From Climacium dendroides (Eukaryota; Streptophyta; Bryopsida; Hypnales; Climaciaceae), in the NCBI GenBank assembly GCA_950106755.1, contig OX467083.1:46824555-46888554 (forward strand): a DNA stretch of 64,000 nucleotides. Reading direction: 5' to 3'. The position numbers and the translations under genes were made by a program. Positions 35,780 to 47,269 of the stretch are shown in pieces (positions within the stretch are counted from its first letter, which is position 1; the number at the start of each line of letters is the position of its first letter). The notes beneath the pieces were generated by a model that made no database searches, was not told the origin of the DNA, and saw nothing but the letters and a program-made list of their open reading frames with translations.

Positions 35780-37520
35780 AATCACTTTCAAAAGTGCCAC
35801 ATGTCCTCTTGCAATTGGTCTAAGGTGAGGTGGAACCCAAAAAATCTGACATGGAAATCCAGTTTCGGCACCTTCATGTACGGTGCTCCTCATTTCCTGA
35901 TTTGGACCACAGGTTGGCGCAACTAGGCTTTTGTAATTCCTGCAACAGCTCACATGATGTCTGGCTTCTGTCTTAAGTTTTGGACAGATATTGTATCAAC
36001 TTTTGTGCACACAAGATACAGTTGGGTCCAATCCCATCCAGCCTCCTTTCCAAAACACTCCCACAAATATTGGAAGGGAACTGGGGGAAAAAAAAAATCT
36101 AAAAAGTGAAGAAAAATTTACTGTTTCTCACTCATTTCTTAAGGACAGGACCCTGTATTCTCTGCATTCACATCATCACTCCGTCATGCTGGTGCAGCAG
36201 CAAAACTGAAATGCCCAGATGTCTATCCAAGCATGTCCACTGAGCAGGGACGGTAATCACACACTAAGGTAGGTACACCCAAACTGCCACTTTTTGCTAC
36301 TGACTGACCCTATTTTCTATTATTAGACTGGTCAAATTTTCATATGTCATTGTTGCCAAGGGAAAGGAGGTTCGTTCCAATGCACCAGAAAACGTGGCAT
36401 TTGGATATTGCATGCAAAAGTTATTAAGGAACAAAGTAGCTGGTTCTAAAGAGCGTTTCTTCCTCCACATAGGTGCAGAACTGATTTTAGAGATGTACAT
36501 AGAGTATAGATGGCAGTTTACCCCCTGAGCGCCCAGACTGTATTTGCCAAAATTCAGACCCTTCTCAATTCATTCCAATCAAACTATCATGTAAAATGAG
36601 ATCCACATAAATTGACTGTACTGATTGATAGTAGAGATAGGGCCGGAGCTATAGGGAAAAGGTGACGTCTTTTTATCGTATTGTTAAAAAGATTATAATG
36701 GTCAAACCAAGAGATCTTTGAGTTTTGAGAGGCCATATTTGAGGCACTTGGGCACTCAAGGGTTAAAGTCAATGGCACATTCCCACTGGTAATCCTGTCC
36801 CTAACAAATTGTTCAATTCTAAATTACCGGTTTCAAAACATCTTCTAAGTTACTCCATCAAGGCTTTTGGGAAATGCCAATGAGGAATTCTCGTAGTAGA
36901 CACCCAAAGTAAGGGAGGCGACCCATTCCCAACCAAGGACCCATTCCCGTCATATAGACTACACTCTTTCCAATCAGCACGAGAAAGCAGGACATTGATT
37001 ATAGTACAATCCCAATGCAGTTGTGGCGCATCACGATTGGCTGCAATCTTGGTTGATTTTGCAACCAACCCATGGTTGGAAACAGGAGGACCTATATGAC
37101 AAGAATGTGTCGACCAAAATCTTCAACTAAAAAATTCGTAGTAATTATGTTTTGAGAAATAAAATTCTGAAAAAAAATACGGAATCGTTCTAAACTCTAT
37201 TTCTGTACATGGGAAAGTTTCTCCACTCAAAGAAAAACAGCACTCCAGATATGCAAAATTGCTTAAGTGGTCGGAAATGGGTCGGCTCCCTTAGGCATAC
37301 TAAAGTAGGCTTTTTTAGTAGTTGACACTGCTTTGAGTAGCCATTAAAAGGAGCGGCCTATAATGAAAATCACCCCATATCCTTCAGTAGGAACATTCCT
37401 GGACAAGTAACCTAGGAATAATAGGGACAGAAATAGCGGAAAGGAACCTTCCCTCTAGGGCCACATGAATGTTCCTTTCACACTAGCACATGGAGCACAT
37501 TGCCCTTTTGGGGGGTGGGG
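35780..37520. other. Mixed stretch without a supported gene
   Basis: It is less AT-rich than its surroundings. Open frames are under 75 codons and have no domains. The phrase TTCCCAACCAAGGACCCATT near 36927-36946 links it to 33690-33780. Confidence 0.3.
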
Positions 37521-37522
37521 GG

Positions 37523-37903
37523 CCCTTGGATGGGAATTTGGGAACACTCATTTGCAGGGAAGGTAACCTCCAATAAAAAAAATATTTACCACAAAAAAGT
37601 TTTTTTTGTTTTTGTTTTTGTTTTGACACAAATGAAAACAGAATTCAATTGCAGAAAAAATAAACAATAAATAAATAAAATACATACTAGCCAACCACAA
37701 GTGGCACCCTTCTGTGGTTGCTGGAGAGGGGTCTGCAGTGGAGGATCCCTTGGATGGGGATTTGGGAACACTCATTTGTAGTGAGGTAACCTCCAATCAA
37801 AAAAATCTACAATTTTTTTTGTAAAAATAACAAAAAGTTTTTTGTTTTTGTTTTGATGCAAAGGAAATGGAATTTCATTGCAGAAAAAAGGGACATACTA
37901 GCC
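37523..37903 (+). repeat. Direct duplication of about 160 bp, period 224 bp
   Basis: CCCTTGGATGGGAATTTGGG starts a unit at 37523-37692. It recurs as CCCTTGGATGGGGATTTGGG at 37747-37903. Each unit continues through GGTAACCTCCAAT, a TTTTTG repeat and CATTGCAGAAAAAA and ends CATACTAGCC. The second unit's end supplies the CTAG flank of the next element. Confidence 0.75.
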
Positions 37904-38846
37904 TTTAAAGGACCAAACGGTGATTTTTTGGAAACACGGTGATTTTGGGCAACTCACTATGAATGGAATTTATTTTTTTCATTGAAATTTTCACACAACA
38001 TGTGCCTGAGGAGTAGCTTTAAGGTCCAATAATTTTCATAATTTTTGACTACATGGTTAAAAAGTTATCGCATGATATGTAATTTTCAACATTTAGCGGG
38101 TAGTCCGAGCAGAAAAAAAAAAATCTTTATAAAAAAAACTTTTATAAAAAAATATAAATTTGAAATTGGTTCTCTAGATTTATATATATGTGGAAATCTT
38201 TGAATCGTTCCATTTTGATTAATGAGATGAAAGTTATGAGGAGTTTTAGCTGTGGGTAGTTTGCAAGTAGTTATGGAATCTGTACTCTAAAATAAACTTT
38301 GAAGTCCTTTATTTAACTCAATTTTCAATATTTTTGAAAAAAAATCATAGGATGTAGATTGTTTATTACAACATTACAACCATTGGAATTGGCATTTTTC
38401 AATTTCATAAATTGGGATTGGAATTGGGATTAGTATTTTTGAATCATTTGCTACCTCTTTCTACTTACTATTTTTTTCCTATATGTCGTAGAATTCCAAA
38501 TGATTTGAAAATTTTCAAGCATGTAGTCAACTTGCCTTGAAGAATGAATTCAAAGAGCAACCACCATTTTGGACATTTTTTTATAGTGATCTAACTTTGT
38601 GAAGTGCAATTGCTCAGTTTTTTGCAGGGACAAAAAAAGGATTTTTGTTACTTCAAACACTAATATCTTGCAATCTACATAGTGGAAATTTTTGAAATTT
38701 TTTCCACATCTTCTCAAACCAAAGTAATATAAGATTCTACAGCTGGATGTGTCCAAAAATGATTTTTTTTCAAAAATTTGGTACTTGTATTAGAGATGGC
38801 AATTTTGGAGCATTTTTAGTGAAAACATAGTCAAATCTTTTAGGGG
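37902..38846 (+). mobile_element. CCYYTAAAG-end element flanked by CTAG
   Basis: The left end CCTTTAAAGGACC is preceded by CTAG (37898-37901). The inverted right end CCCCTAAAAGATTTG is followed by CTAG (38847-38850). The interior is the same family as 45760-47255 in reverse. It has an intact, unoccupied TTAA at 38019-38022, where the 45760 copy carries another element. Confidence 0.7.
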
Positions 38847-38994
38847 CTAGCCAAGCACAAGTGCCTAGCAAGGAGAAAACCCAATCTGATATGACACTAA
38901 GAAAATAACATTATTTTTTAATGCCTTCTCTCCTATACAAATGAGCTTCAAAAATTTGTTTTTTTCATCTAGTAGAGTATATAGAAATAACATA

Positions 38995-39562
38995 CTCCCT
39001 CCATCCCCAAATGATCTTTTTGTTGGCTTTAATTTTTTGTCTTGAAATGATCTTCTTGTTGTACTTTGTAACATTGCAAATTGGTCAAATTTGGTTTCCG
39101 ATTGCCATTTGGGGTCAACAAAACAACTCCAAGTAGTAGTTCCTCCTCCATCCACTCAATCATCAATCAAAAAACAAATAAAATGACTCAAGGGATCAAA
39201 CAACATTATTCATTCTTATTTTTTGCATCTCTTTGAATATTTCTTGATTGAAGAAGATGAAGTTCTAGGAGGCAGAACAAAGGGCTACACGTGGTCTTGA
39301 GCATACACAAAATGCCTACAAAATGATGACCTCACACTGAAAAATTAATTGACTAGTGGTGCTCTTTGAAAATGCCTCTAGAAATCTACTTTTCAATATT
39401 CTAAAACTATACATTGAAAAAGGCTTTAGAATTCAAAGTTTCTAGAATGCTAGAAGTGCACCAAGTTTGACTTATAGTGCAAAATTGGTTTTTAAAATGT
39501 TACTTTTAGCCTTAATCCAAAACATTTTGTTCAATAGGAAGATCATTTTGGAACAGAGGTAG
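38995..39562. mobile_element. Stowaway/mariner-type non-autonomous element, 568 bp
   Basis: The left end CTCCCTCCATCCCCAAATGA and inverted right end CTACCTCTGTTCCAAAATGA continue into a shared GATCTTYYTRTTG. TA flanks both ends (38993-38994 and 39563-39564). The interior contains a 96-codon minus-strand frame of no recognised family. Confidence 0.8.
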
Positions 39563-39572
39563 TAATATTTAA

Positions 39573-40132
39573 CTCCTAAATGTCCAGAGTCTTCTTTAAA
39601 ATTCACAATTTAAAAAAATTTACCATAAAGTACTATTTGAAAGAATATTTTGGAATTCATACACAAATAAAAGTTGTAGATTTTAAATTTTAGTTTCTAT
39701 TTGTACATTTAGATTCACCATTAGTATTTATATAAATTTTGAAAGAAAAATTTCAAAATTCCTTCCGAATTCAATTACAAGAAAAATATTGTGATTTTTT
39801 GAGTAAATTTTGTTGGAATGTATTTGAAATGAGGTTTTCTTTACACAATGATTTTTTGAAATTTTTGTGTTCTTTAAATCTATGACCTCATTTTTGCAAA
39901 TCTAGTTTTCAACTAGAGTCAATGCAATTTTGGCTTGGTCAACCACTTGACAAACTTCCACGTTTTTTATTTTAGAAAAATAATGTATTCCAAATCCAAC
40001 AATTAGATAGGACAACAATTTGATAAAGTATCTCTCTATATTAGGATGAATTTCATTCAAGAAGTAATGAGAATGAAACTTGAGTTTCAATATGTTAGTT
40101 GTCCAAAAATTGGATGTTGGAGCACCTAAGGG
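39573..40132 (+). mobile_element. TTAA-flanked element, 560 bp
   Basis: The left end CTCCTAAATGTCC follows TTAA (39569-39572). The inverted right end CCCTTAGGTGCTCC is followed by TTAA (40133-40136). It is related to 31735-32282. It sits six bases after a Stowaway-type element. No coding capacity. Confidence 0.65.
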
Positions 40133-40201
40133 TTAAACTACAATCTTCCTCAAAGCCTTGGCTTGCCACCCTTCTTAGGTAGGAGGTTCTAAAAGTGCAC
40201 A

Positions 40202-40317
40202 GGCTCTAAAATCGTCCACCTCCTCAAATGTACACTATTTGTGCATGGTGCTTTTTTGTGACCTTCAACAATGTACAAATATTGTACATTTTTGAGGAGG
40301 TGGATGATTTTAGAGCC
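40202..40317. repeat. Inverted repeat, arms of about 33 bp
   Basis: The left arm GGCTCTAAAATCGTCCACCT, continuing CCTCAAATGTAC, is mirrored at 40284-40317 with one substitution and two extra bases. A related GTACAAATGGTGTACATT piece occurs at about 49610. Confidence 0.75.
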
Positions 40318-40334
40318 CTATGCCATTTCAACTT

Positions 40335-40440
40335 CAAAATTTTATGACTAATCCACAAAACTCCAAAAAATATGAAACCACTTGGGTTAGATGCCAATTC
40401 TACTAGTCTTTCAAGAAAAATTTATTGGAAAATATACACC
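40335..40440 (+). repeat. Dispersed repeat shared with 15604 and 49672
   Basis: Shared anchors are ATATGAAACCACTTGGGTTAG, ATGCCAATTC and CTTTCAAGAAAAATTTATTG. The three copies also lie next to GTACA-type inverted repeats, at least at 40202 and 49600. Confidence 0.5.
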
Positions 40441-40449
40441 TCCTACCTT

Positions 40450-41220
40450 AGTCCAACATGTTGAATATTTTGTTAACCTTGAAATACATGGGAAGCCAAA
40501 AAAAAAAGGCATTTGGATGACATATAGAGCACCTCTAGGAGATGATAAAAAGAAAATTTTCATCAGATTTTTTTGGGGTATTGCTTGAGTATTTTCATAA
40601 GAAGGTAGTGGTGGAAATTCTCTCTTCATAGTATTTTTGACTTCTATTAGCCCAACTTCAAGTTCTATGTTCTTGATGAGGAGTTGAGCCAAAAAAATGA
40701 TTTAAGAAAAAATTGAAGTCCAACCAATGAAGTGAATTCCATGAAATGTACTTTTCTATACCATCTTGAAAATTTGAAAAATATCTAATATTGAGTATTT
40801 TATTGCAAATTGAATTTGGGCTAATATCCACAATCTATAATCATGGTCTATTGATTTCCTAATTATATAAAGTCAAAGTAAGTTTTCTACTCCATGGTAT
40901 ATTTGAAAAAAATTCTATAGAGTAGAAATATTACATTTTCACATGGAAAAATTTTCAAATTTTTTTAGCTAATTTTGCTTTTGATATGAATTTTCTTCAC
41001 TTGTACTTCAAGAAAATCATAATACTTTTAAATTTTCAAAAAAATTTAAAATTTTTTAAACTTATCTTAGACATGTGAATGATGCGATGTCAAGTTTGAA
41101 ATAAATATATAAAAAATTAGTCACAAAATAGGAACATACATAGTGACTAGATTTTGAAGTTTGTTTCTATGATCTAGAAGAAAATCCCATTGTACTTGAG
41201 AAAAACTGCATTTTACTTAA
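40450..41220. other. AT-rich stretch without recognised features
   Basis: Short AT-driven open frames only. Confidence 0.35.
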
Positions 41221-41222
41221 CA

Positions 41223-41385
41223 AAAAAGTGGGATTGGTTTTGTTGAGTTCTCCCTTCACAACACTGAGTTTTGCATTCCAACACAAAATTCTGCGTTTTA
41301 CTTGTCAAATTCTATGTTAAAACATTGGAACGCAGAATTTTGCGTTGCAAAGGGAGAACCCAACAAAACCGATCCCACACTTTTC
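41223..41385. repeat. Hairpin-forming inverted repeat, arms of about 58 bp
   Basis: The left arm GTGGGATTGGTTTTGTTGAG is mirrored by the inverted right arm GTGGGATCGGTTTTGTTGGG. Both arms continue through TTCTCCCTT to a GCATTCCAA or GCGTTCCAA end. Downstream (41390-41450) AAGTAAAACRTAGTTTT is repeated, so the locus is internally duplicated. Confidence 0.7.
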
Positions 41386-41449
41386 TATTAAGTAAAACAT
41401 AGTTTTTGTCAAGTAAAACGTAGTTTTGACAAGTAAAATGGAGTTTTCT

Positions 41450-43440
41450 TCGAGTGATAGTCATATCCTTTCAAGGCTAGTATTTCATCCTTTATATAAA
41501 AGTTCAAGTAATATTCCTACGGAATATCCAAAGTCTAGTAATATTTGGGCCTAAAAATATTTAGTTAGGGCCACTTTATACCTAGAGGTTGGGCCAATTC
41601 CCTAGAAGGCCTCTCTTTGTTGCCATTTGGGACCAAAAGAGTTGTTCAAACTTCCACAAAATCCAACAAATTTGATTTGTTGAAAACAATATATTTTATA
41701 AAAAATAAAATTTAATTGAAATTTGACATTGGCCCCAACTCCCCAAGGCCAAGAATTGACCTTCCATTCTTAGTGCATCCAATTCTTTGAGATTGGGCCA
41801 TGTGAAATCATATACTTTTTTAATAAATAATTGATTCCACCCAATTGGCCCCTATGCTTGGTGTAAAGGGGTTCGATTGATTTTAGCCTTTTGTCCAATC
41901 ACAACTGAAGATTTTGGACCTCTTATGCAACAAATTGGTCCAAGCTTTAGATGTAAAGCAACCTTTAGAAAGACCTTAAACCATTCATTGAAATTGATGC
42001 TAAAGATCAAAATAGTTAAAACTTTATTTAGAAGTAATATTAAACTTTATATGAATAAAAAAACTATTTTTTTTCAAGAATTTGGATAGGCTCTATTGGC
42101 TTCAAAATTTGAAATTTTTACATGATACTTTAAAGATATCTCTTAATCATTATAGTTTACACCGATGTGAAATTTTATTTTACATCTTTCTAATACATGT
42201 TACAAAAGTTATAAGGTTCTTTTCAATTTTAATGTCAAATAAAAAAACTAAAATATATTCTAAAAATATATAAATTACTCTAATTTGATTGTTCAAAGTA
42301 ATACCACTACAAAAAAATTTGAGCTAATCTATTATAATTAATAAGATGAAAGTTATGAGGTGTTTTATTTAGCAGACAATGAAGGCAAAAAAGTTGTGCC
42401 TTGTGATTATTTGTTCACCATTTTGAAATTTTCCAAATAAAAGCAAAAATTTAGGGTACATACTACTTATTAGAAATTCTCACCATTGGGATTTCTAATT
42501 CTCAATTAATCCATTGTTATCAATTTTGATTTTTCTTTAATCATGAACTACCTTCCATTTACTATATAATTTATTTTGGATAAATTTTGTTCCATGTATT
42601 TTCAACCCATTTTCCAAAATTTTGACTAAACCATGCAAGTTGTATGATACACAAATTTTTTGTCTAAAATTTTGAAAGACGAAACTTTGCTTTTGAGAAA
42701 GATCTTAAAAAAACTAGTTTTTGAAGTTTAGGCACATTGGTCTTGCAATTAGTAGGGGTGGGGGGGGCACTCTAAAATTTTAGGAAGATATACTTGAATA
42801 AGTAAACTAAGAGATTATGTAGTTAGATTTATGAAAGAAATAATAAAGGTGAAGATTTGAGCCTTGCTTTGGATAAGAGTATTTTGAAGCAACTTTGGGT
42901 CCCTAAACACTATAGAACTTTAGGATTTAATCTAGTTATAAAAAAAATTTGGAGATTTATTGTAAGTTTTGTGAACTTTTAAAGTCTAAACTTGAAGAAA
43001 CCTTAACTCCTACAAGTCTTGTTGTTTATTGTATAGTGTAAAAATGATTTGAAAAGTTTTTTGCATTATCTACATGAAATGGATGAAGTACATCTAAATA
43101 TGGTGGAAAATCAAATTTTGGTTATTATTCATCAATGTGTTTAGCAAGGTTACTTGGTGCCTCTTGATTTTTGTGCACAACTTTAAATCTATTCATATAG
43201 CAATAGTAAAAAAAGAAAAACTTGCAAAATTGAAGATTTGAAGTCCAAAATCTTTTCATGCCATTACTTATTTTGCCACCAAAGCTTAAGGCTAGGTCTA
43301 CATTCCAATAATACCAGCATATGAGCCTAGAAATGAGTTGGTGAGCCTTGCATCTAAGTGTAAGTAGATATTGTACACCTATTGAAGATTTCAAGGTACA
43401 TATTACAAGTGTTTATATTTTAAGTACCTATGTTTAAGCA
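41450..43440. other. AT-rich stretch without a supported gene
   Basis: One end-like CACTACAAAAAA occurs at 42305 without a partner. A G-rich run lies at about 42755-42766. Frames up to 70 codons are not supported. Confidence 0.3.
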
Positions 43441-43441
43441 C

Positions 43442-43507
43442 CTTCCATGGTTATAGGAAACTTATATTATAAGCATTTATAATATAAACATCCTATAACC
43501 ATAGAAG
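43442..43507. repeat. Short hairpin, arms of about 30 bp
   Basis: CTTCCATGGTTATAGG is mirrored by CTTCTATGGTTATAGG (inverted), followed by matching TTATATTATAA segments around a 5-base loop. Confidence 0.7.
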
Positions 43508-45755
43508 ATGCCTATGGCATAGGTATTTATAATATAAGAATTTAGGCTCCTAGCTTTATAAACTCAAGATCCTAAGCTTACATACTAGTAACCCTAGTCT
43601 ACATTCCCCTTCCTATTTGAAATATCTTTAAATAAACCCACAAATATTCACTGAGAGCTCTACTACTTTACAACCATTTAGTATCATGGGTGAATTGAGA
43701 GGCATTACAAAAGGATAGTTTAAGACATATTGGTGTCACTTCAATTCGTGTATACTTGACATCATAGGAGGAAAGGTGGTGTGTTGGCACATGGATTCAA
43801 CAACTAACTTCTACATGCTTTTTTAACATTTATTACTCAACTAATTTGTGAACAACTTCATAGAATATTGTAGGACAAATTTTTTTTTGTCATTTTAAAA
43901 ATTCAACTTTGAAGGAAATTGCTTGGATACATTTATAGTGGTTTTAATGGATGGTTTCAGAAATTCCCTCATTAAGAAATTATTGAATTTTCTACATGAA
44001 AAGATGCTTTATTAGTTTATCTACATATCACCATTTAGTGTATTTTGGCAACTTCTCTATGTTCTTCATCAAAAAATTTAGTCTTAAAAATGATATCTTA
44101 TGAATTTTAAGTCAACCAATGAAATGAAGTTTACCGAGTTGAATTTCAATTCCAGTTTGAAGATTTTGTAGTATAGTTTTTTTGCAATTTGAATTTTTGG
44201 CCGATGGCTACATTACATTTATTTTCTAATAGTATAATGACATTAAAATTTGATTTACACTATGATGATTTACAATATAATATATACCTATGGTGTAAAT
44301 TTCCAAAGTTTTAAAGCATATTTTTTTATCTAAATATGAACTTTCAATTTTCTTCAAATTTTTGCAAATCTAAAATTTCTACTGCTTATAAAAGACATGA
44401 GATTTCATATATGAAATATAAATATCAATTTTTTAAATTTATAGTTGAAAATAGGATATACACAAATTGAAGGATTTGAAATTTTCACTACATGGTCATA
44501 GGCCCATTTTTCAAGGGTTGACAATTGGTTCAATAAGCAATTTTTTTTAAAGTTCTATTTTGCCTTCTAAATTGAATTTAAGATTTTGAATTTTAAGTAC
44601 TTGGGTCCATATCAATTCTATAAATGTTATAGTTTTTAAGTGATATCATAAAAAATACAATTGTAGCTCAGGGGGGCACTTAGAGTGTCCATTAAAAACC
44701 ACATGCAAACAAAACTTTGGACCCCTATATACTTTTTGATTTTTAAATAAAATTAAATGAAAAAAATATGAATAGATTTTTCTACTTTGAAAGTTTATAT
44801 TTTGAATTATTGATGTTTTTATTTGTTAATAATAATTAGTTACAAATTTTTGAAGTAAAAAAATACACTATAGAACTAAAAAATAACTTTCACACCCCTA
44901 TATTATATACGAAAAAATTGTCTAAAAAATGAAGAAAAAATTCCTAAAAATAACTCTCTATTGAAAGTTCATTTTGAGTTGAATATTGATGCAATGGTCA
45001 TTTAAAAGTGTTCTCTAAAAATATTTGAGTTAAAAAACATGCCATTTTAGTGCGTTTTTAACCTTTTCTAAAAATCATTCCATATTTTATTTGAGTTTGA
45101 AATTTTGGGAGTAGAATCCTATAGTCATTAGTAAACAATTCTCAAAATTTGAATTTAAAATTATAGTTTATTAGAAACCACTTGTTCGCACATGGTTTGT
45201 TGTAGTAGAACTAAGTGCACCCCCTAAGAATTGTAGCAATTTTATTATAGAGTAAAATCTAAAACAATGTAAAATTGTAGAGAAAAATCCTCAATTTATT
45301 ATAGAATATAAAATGTGAGATGCAAAGGATTGCTATTTAGACCTTTTTTGCCATATTAGGTCAAGTTTACTTTTGGCCGTAGCATAAGAATTGATCTTTG
45401 GGGCCCAAAATGTGACAACTAAGATTTTCTTTCAATTGAAAGTGATCATTTTTTTCTTTTCTTGGTAAGAAAATGACAAAAAAATTTAAGTGTTAAAATA
45501 AAATCTTACCATTTTATTTTTATTTTTATTTTTTAATTAACAAAACCAAATTTAATAAGAAGCTTTGATTTGTTTGTTAAACCATTATGAACATGCTATT
45601 TTAGATCTTTAAGAGGGATTAAAATATTCTTATTTATCAAAGAGTATTTCATACTGAGATCATCTCAACATACCTTTTGAGTATTTCAATTGTTGAATAA
45701 GACCTTAAATATTGTACCAAATGATCAAGGTCAACATTCCTTACCAAATAATGAA
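43508..45755. other. AT-rich stretch without recognised features
   Basis: No gene, transposon terminus or clear repeat could be assigned by eye. Confidence 0.35.
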
Positions 45756-45759
45756 TTAA

Positions 45760-47255
45760 CCCCTAAAGTTCGTTGACTATGTTTTCACCAAAAAAGTTTC
45801 AAAACTGTCATTTTTAGTACAAGTATCAAATTTTAGAAGAAAAAGAACATGATTTTGGACATATGTAAATATAGAATCCTATAGTGCATTAGTTTGTAGA
45901 GATGTGGAAAAAATTTCAGGAATTCCCACCTTGTAGATTGCAAAATATGAATGTTTGAATTGACAAAAATCCTTTTTTGGGCCTTGCAAAAAAGCAAGGC
46001 AGTTGCACTTCACAAGGTCACGATTGTATTGAAAAAATGTCCTAATGGTGGTGCTTCTTTGGATCCATTATTCAAGGTAAGTTGACTACATGCTTGAAAA
46101 TTTTTAGATCATTTGGAATTGTACAACAAATAGGGAAAAAATAGTAAGTAGAAAGAGGTAGCAAATGATTCAAAATACTAAATTGTTGAGAATTTAATTA
46201 TGGACTTGAAAAATGCCAATTTCAGTAGTTGTAATGTTGTAGTAAACAATCTACATCCTATGATTTTATTTTTTTTAAATATTGAAAATTGTGTAAAGTA
46301 AAAGACTTCAAACTTTATTTTAGAATAGAAAATACATAACTATCTACAAACTAAAACTCCTCATAACTTTCATCTTATTGATCAAATTGGAATGATTCAA
46401 AACTTTCCACGTGTTATAAATCTAGAAAACCAATTTCAAATTTTTGTTTATTTTTCTCTTGGATTGTCAAGCCTAGAAAAAATGTATATATCATATGACA
46501 ACTTTTTAACCATATAGTCAAAAGTTATGAAAATTGTTGGGCCTTAACCTCTAAAGTCCCATTCTCTATAGGGGACAAAATGGATTTCGGGCAGGCTTCT
46601 ATGATCTCAATTTTTAATGAATTTTTTTGAAACTTTTCCATTAGATAGAAAAACTTACAAGCTTTCTAGGAATATAATTTTTATTTCAATTGGTGCCCGA
46701 GAGCAAAACTTATACCACAATAACCTCAAAATGGGGGAGATTGGACAACAAAAAAATCTACAGAAAATTGAAATAAAATTTTTAATATTTTTTTTTCTTG
46801 TAGATTATATTTTTTTGTAAATGCAAAGATTTGATTCATTCCATTTGGATTAGAGATGTGAATGTTATGGAGCTTCTTGTCTTGTGGGCAATCATAGCAA
46901 CTTCTTGAAAGAAATTTATTTCTTTCACTTTGAATGCTAATATCTTCCAATCTATATGGGCAAAAATCACAAAAAAAATTATCACGTGATCTAAGATAAG
47001 TGTAGAACAAGATCCTATAGTCACAATTTTAAAACTTTTAAAAAAAAATTATTTTGTAGGTGAATGTAGCAAAAGTGGTAGTTTAAAGTGGTTTTGATTC
47101 AAAAATGGCCTTGGGACTCTAGGAGTTAAAAGAAAAACCTTGTCCCCATGTTGTGTGAAAATTTCAAAGAAAAAAATATAAATTCCATTCACAGTGAGTT
47201 GCCCAAAATCGCTATGTTGCCAAAAAATGCAATTTGGTCAGTTAGTCCTTTTGGG
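45760..47255 (-). mobile_element. CCYCTAAAG-end element hosting a nested relative
   Basis: It starts CCCCTAAAGTTCG after TTAA (45756-45759). It follows the reverse complement of 37902-38846 through GCAATTGCACTTCACAA-like, GTTGACTACATGCTTGAAAA and AGTAAGTAGAAAGAGGTAGC. It is interrupted at a TTAA by 46548-47125 and resumes with CATGTTGTGTGAAAATTTCA and GTGAGTTGCCCAAAATC. The right tip near 47255 is degraded. Confidence 0.65.
46548..47125 (+). mobile_element. Nested CCYCTAAAG-end element with TTAA duplication
   Basis: The left end CCTCTAAAGTCCCA and inverted right end CTCCTAGAGTCCCA match at 11 of 14 positions. TTAA lies on both sides (46544-46547 and 47126-47129). The interior is a shortened version of 27213-28403. 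The host continues across the insertion, and homologous host sequence at 38019-38022 has a single TTAA. Confidence 0.8.
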
Positions 47256-47269
47256 ACTGAATTTGGCAA

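Noticed and set aside
42303..42320. CACTACAAAAAA as a possible CACTA transposon end
   Set aside because: No inverted partner was found nearby and no flanking duplication.
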